From assembly GCF_024347055.1 (NCBI RefSeq), contig NZ_AP024896.1, positions 1,612,001 through 1,676,000 on the forward strand: a DNA stretch of 64,000 nt. Reading direction: 5' to 3'. Under the pieces are notes generated by a model, which saw nothing but the letters and a program-made list of their open reading frames with translations, was not told the DNA's origin and searched no databases. The translations under genes were made by a program, and so were the position numbers. Shown piece after piece: positions 61,089 through 64,000 of this stretch. The first letter of the stretch is position 1. Every line of letters starts with the position of its first letter. This stretch comes from Vibrio porteresiae DSM 19223. Lineage in GTDB: Bacteria; Pseudomonadota; Gammaproteobacteria; Enterobacterales; Vibrionaceae.

Positions 61089-62033
61089 ATGCGATTAAGA
61101 CAAATTGAAGTATTTCACGCCATTATCCAAGCGGGAACCATTAGCGGTGCAGCACGTTTATTAAACGTGTCACAACCCAATGTCAGTCGTGTTTTAAATC
61201 ATACCGAGCAACAGTTAGGCTTCACTCTTTTCGACCGAAGCAGCAAAGGACTGGTGATGACCAAAGAGGGTCAACAACTGCTGCCAGAAGTGGAACAGCT
61301 CACCCGTCATCTACAAAGTATTACCGCCTTAACTGAATCGATGCGCACAGAGAAGGAACAAACGATTCGAATTGGTGCAGCCCACGCGTGCGCTCACATG
61401 GTAGTGGCTCCGACACTGGTTGAATATCGTCAGCAACAACCGGATGTTCATGTTGATCTGGTCACGGAACATTTCGCCGCGCTGCAACAAGCGGTTCTGA
61501 ATAACGAACTGGATGTCGCTTTGGTGTTTGGTCAGTATGTACCCAGATCGCTGTTTGCCGAACCGCTCTTTCAAGCCGACATGGTCGCGATTTTGCCCAA
61601 AGAGATGACCCCACCAGCCAGTGTGAGTTTGGATTGGCTTAGTCAGCATAATTTTCTAATGATGCAAGAAAATGACCCGCTGGGGCGCATTTTGCACCGC
61701 GCCATGGCCAACGCAGGCGTCAAACCGAAAAATCCGCTTTATATTAAGACCTACTCGGTGATCGCCGATATGGTGGTCTCCGGCGGTGGCGTCGGGGTGG
61801 TTGATCTCTTTACCGCGCAGCGTTATGCCAAAGATGTCCATATTGTGCCTATCGCGGAACGTCTGCCTTTCGAATTAGTGTTAGTCACACGTCGAGATTT
61901 ACCACAATCACGGCAACTACTGCAGCTCAAAAGCTTGTTCAAACGCTGCTGTCGCCAAATTGTGCCCCCTCGCATTGGCATATCGCCTGCTATTTTGCGC
62001 GATAACGCCCCAGAGCCACTGCTGGTTTCTTAA
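61089..62033 (+). CDS. LysR-family regulator of the D-glutamate/peptide cluster (DgcR-like)
   Basis: 314-aa LysR protein. The ATG at 61089 has AGGGAAC upstream and gives the canonical opening MRLRQIEVFHAIIQAGTISG; the longer frame back to 61059 is unlikely. The winged helix is AARLLNVSQPNVSRVLNHTEQQLGF. The effector domain contains HVDLVTEHFAAL and GGGVGVVDLFTAQRY. Placement divergent from dgcN, with a T-N11-A dyad between, points to control of that operon; the effector would be D-glutamate by analogy only. Confidence 0.9.
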   Translation: MRLRQIEVFHAIIQAGTISGAARLLNVSQPNVSRVLNHTEQQLGFTLFDRSSKGLVMTKEGQQLLPEVEQLTRHLQSITALTESMRTEKEQTIRIGAAHACAHMVVAPTLVEYRQQQPDVHVDLVTEHFAALQQAVLNNELDVALVFGQYVPRSLFAEPLFQADMVAILPKEMTPPASVSLDWLSQHNFLMMQENDPLGRILHRAMANAGVKPKNPLYIKTYSVIADMVVSGGGVGVVDLFTAQRYAKDVHIVPIAERLPFELVLVTRRDLPQSRQLLQLKSLFKRCCRQIVPPRIGISPAILRDNAPEPLLVS

Positions 62034-62197
62034 TCCAAACCTGCTCAATATAGCGACTTATTTCTCATAGGAATGGCATACGTTATACAATTAGCTAAAC
62101 TAATGTAAAAATGTAATTAAATTAGCTCGATTATTCTGTTGCGCTCTGCTAATTTACGCCGAATTTTTCCCCGTCCCTTTGACAACATAAGCTCACT

Positions 62198-63361
62198 ATG
62201 CCGTCACAATATCGAATTAATAAAATCGTTGAAATTGGCGACACCCTGCACCGCAGCGGCTGTGCTCCCTATAAAGTAGAAAAATACACCCAATATTACG
62301 CTCGTAAACATGGTGTCGATGTAATGGTTCAGGCTACGCCTACCGAAATCAACTACCAGTTTCCGGACGACAACAATATCGTGGTAATGAAGCGCCTAAA
62401 ACCTGCGTCGATTAACCTCAGTTTATTGGCGAATACCATTATTCGCATTAACCAGCCAAGTAACGAACCTGTTCCCGAACCGGTCGGTTATCCTTGGTGG
62501 GCGATTGCTATTGCCAATATGGGAATCCCACCCGCCTATCTGATGTTGGTGGGCAGCACTATAGAAGCCACGCTGATTTCAATTATCTTAGGTTTCATCG
62601 TGTGGATTTCTCAGCTGATTTGCAGTGGCCGCCGCGCCATCGCTGTCGAGTTTTTGGCTGCCTTATTTTCCGGCATCTTGGTTGCGGCCTTAGCTCATAC
62701 CGGATTACACATTCCGGTGTGGACGCTCTGTATCGCCGCCGTTATCTTATTCGTGCCCGGCCTCTCTATTGCAAACTCGCTCGAGTGTCTGGCCTTTAAT
62801 GACTTGGTCTCAGGTACGAGTCTGCTCGGGCAAAGTGGTTTAGTGCTGATCAAACTCTTTGTTGGCATCATTATGGGACTCAACATCGGTGAATCGATTT
62901 GGGGCCAAGCGCCAGCGATGGCTTACCATAACGAGATTCCTATTTATCTGCATATCTTTGGTCTGTTCTTACTCTCTGGCTCTATCGGGATTTTATTTAA
63001 CGCGCGGATCAAAGATATTTTGCTTGGCGCACCCGTTGCCGTACTTGGTATGTGGGGTCCTTTCTATCTAGGTTTTGATGCCGGTTGGATTGTTGGTACT
63101 TGGGTAACCACAGTGCTCATCACGTTATACGGCACTTGGATTGCGAAAAAGATGGAGCTCACTGGTTCTATCTATATTGTGCAAGGCATCATTATCCTAG
63201 TACCAGGTAGCCGCGTGCTGATCAGTGCGAGTCAATCGCTGTTCGAACAATCGATTCTGCCTATTCCGAGTATTGGTCTGTCGGCACTCTTTATGTTCTC
63301 AGCCATTGTGGCAGGGCAAGTGACCGCGTATTCGATCTATTCTCCGAAAATCGAACGGTAA
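62198..63361 (+). CDS. Threonine/serine exporter family membrane protein (ThrE-like)
   Basis: 387-aa inner-membrane protein. The cytosolic N-terminal part has the ThrE signature IGDTLHRSGCAPYKVEKY. Residues about 100-385 form about ten helices, with the two-half arrangement of ThrE_1 and ThrE_2 domains fused, including ILFVPGLSIANSLECLAFND in the first half and YIVQGIIILVPGSRVLIS in the second. Likely exports threonine, serine or a related small metabolite; the substrate is from the family only. It ends at a strong bidirectional terminator. Confidence 0.9.
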   Translation: MPSQYRINKIVEIGDTLHRSGCAPYKVEKYTQYYARKHGVDVMVQATPTEINYQFPDDNNIVVMKRLKPASINLSLLANTIIRINQPSNEPVPEPVGYPWWAIAIANMGIPPAYLMLVGSTIEATLISIILGFIVWISQLICSGRRAIAVEFLAALFSGILVAALAHTGLHIPVWTLCIAAVILFVPGLSIANSLECLAFNDLVSGTSLLGQSGLVLIKLFVGIIMGLNIGESIWGQAPAMAYHNEIPIYLHIFGLFLLSGSIGILFNARIKDILLGAPVAVLGMWGPFYLGFDAGWIVGTWVTTVLITLYGTWIAKKMELTGSIYIVQGIIILVPGSRVLISASQSLFEQSILPIPSIGLSALFMFSAIVAGQVTAYSIYSPKIER

Positions 63362-63393
63362 CCACAGCGTTTAAACATCGACATATATAGATA

Positions 63394-63424
63394 CAAAAAG
63401 AGTCGCTTGATGCGACTCTTTTTG
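63394..63424. terminator. Bidirectional terminator between the exporter and arfA
   Basis: CAAAAAGAGTCGC-TTGAT-GCGACTCTTTTTG, stem of about 12 bp including the A/T arms. It works in both directions. Confidence 0.9.
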
Positions 63425-63450
63425 TTTAATAGACGGGTTGTGAAAAGAAC

Positions 63451-63487
63451 CCTATGCGAAAAAGCCCTTAGGCCGCTTTTGCATAGG
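63451..63487 (-). promoter_or_regulatory. Hairpin spanning the arfA stop codon
   Basis: CCTATGC and an AAAAGC run pair with GCTTTT and GCATAGG with a one-base bulge; the TAA stop (63468-63470) is in the loop. In E. coli a hairpin at the end of arfA is cut by RNase III to give non-stop mRNA, and this layout matches. Confidence 0.65.
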
Positions 63488-63680
63488 ACTCTTGCCCCTT
63501 AAATTTTTCTTTACGGTTGTAGCTGCCTTTGCCTTTTTTCGCTTTCACTACTCGAGTGTGAAACACTTGGCTAGTCACTAACGCTTTCAATGCATTGTCT
63601 TTGATCTGACCACGACCAAACTCGATGTCCACTGGGGAATCGGTGGTTGGGACTTTTTGTACTTTGTTTTTGTGTGCCAT
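63468..63680 (-). CDS. arfA: Alternative ribosome-rescue factor A
   Basis: 70-aa basic protein that recruits release factor 2 to ribosomes stalled on non-stop mRNA when trans-translation fails. The conserved core is GQIKDNALKALVTSQVFHTR followed by the KAKKGKGSYNRK motif that reaches into the mRNA channel. Residues after that motif are short and poorly conserved, as in other ArfA proteins. The last codons and the stop form a strong hairpin, consistent with regulation through truncated mRNA. Confidence 0.93.
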   Translation of the reverse strand: MAHKNKVQKVPTTDSPVDIEFGRGQIKDNALKALVTSQVFHTRVVKAKKGKGSYNRKEKFKGQESYAKAA

Positions 63681-64000
63681 TTTTTACTCCAAATAATGGT
63701 GATTTCTTCGCCGCTGATTGTCTTCAATCCTTTGATTAAGTCAACAAAAATTTAGTGCAAGATCTTATTTTCGGAAATGAGAAAATGGTTAATTACATGG
63801 AAACGAATGATAGAGCAAATATTTACAGGAAATTAAGCATTCCTACCCTATTAATCAAAATATTCGATTGACAACTACATGGATTACTCTAGACTTCTCG
63901 TTAGCTAGAAATGAAGTTCTTTGTATACACATTGCCTCGTTGGATTACTTGTAACTCCCCCGTCGTGTCGTACGCAATAGCAATTTACTTTTCCACGCTA
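63681..64000. other. Gene-free right edge
   Basis: 320 AT-rich bases upstream of arfA. They should contain the arfA promoter. No ORF, RNA gene or repeat was recognised before the window ends. Confidence 0.5.

Noticed and set aside
1..64000. CRISPR array, rRNA or tRNA genes
   Set aside because: No regularly spaced direct repeats or tRNA cloverleaf-like segments were seen on reading.

Overview
The window reads as chromosomal DNA of a marine or estuarine gammaproteobacterium, most likely a Vibrio. Signs are ArfA, GuaC and KatG proteins of gammaproteobacterial type, a chemoreceptor and an HD-GYP protein, a Fur box ahead of a TonB receptor, and several small membrane proteins of a sort common in that genus. 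The species assignment is inference. Most of the window is dense, ordinary catabolic DNA in operons closed by clear intrinsic terminators.

Layout. 0-10.5 kb: a 5'-truncated GH3 glycosidase with a PA14 domain, a membrane chemoreceptor, a large HD-GYP c-di-GMP phosphodiesterase whose solute-binding sensor is nested in a dCache domain, and a second, lipoprotein GH3 enzyme on the other strand. 10.8-21.1 kb: a complete D-glucuronate/fructuronate regulon (uxuA, uxuR, a TRAP transporter, uxuB, uxaC, kdgK, eda and an unknown 121-aa protein). It radiates from one divergent promoter region carrying three palindromic ATTGG/CCAAT sites; a fourth lies ahead of uxuR. 21.2-30.9 kb: a reductive pyrimidine catabolic set (dihydropyrimidine dehydrogenase PreA, dihydropyrimidinase, ureidopropionase-type amidase, beta-alanine-type aminotransferase, iron alcohol dehydrogenase, NCS1 permease). 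A LysR gene in this block is framed by a perfect 37-bp inverted repeat.

31.0-38.1 kb: katG, then an iron-siderophore block (Fes-type esterase, an apparently frameshifted AraC regulator, a TonB receptor, Fur boxes). 38.2-44.2 kb: an AT-rich accessory island. It holds a candidate membrane-acting toxin/immunity pair, an unknown coiled-coil membrane protein split by an IS3-family (IS407-like) element with a GTCT target duplication, and decayed phage-like genes ending at guaC. 44.2-51.0 kb: guaC with a twin-hairpin leader, nnrDE, a response regulator-CheC/PAS pair, small membrane proteins and a secreted alpha/beta hydrolase. 51.4-62.0 kb: a D-amino-acid/peptide cluster (D-aminopeptidase, P1 peptidase, dipeptide ABC transporter, N-acetyl-D-glutamate racemase-like and D-glutamate N-acetyltransferase-like enzymes, divergent LysR). 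It matches the DgcN-DgcA D-glutamate pathway joined to peptide import. 62.2-64.0 kb: a ThrE-like exporter and arfA with its stop codon inside a hairpin.

The most worthwhile leads are the LysR gene inside a 37-bp inverted repeat, the toxin/immunity pair, the IS-split membrane protein (exactly reconstructable), the peptide-linked D-glutamate cluster, and the nested-sensor HD-GYP protein. All assignments come from reading the sequence without database searches.
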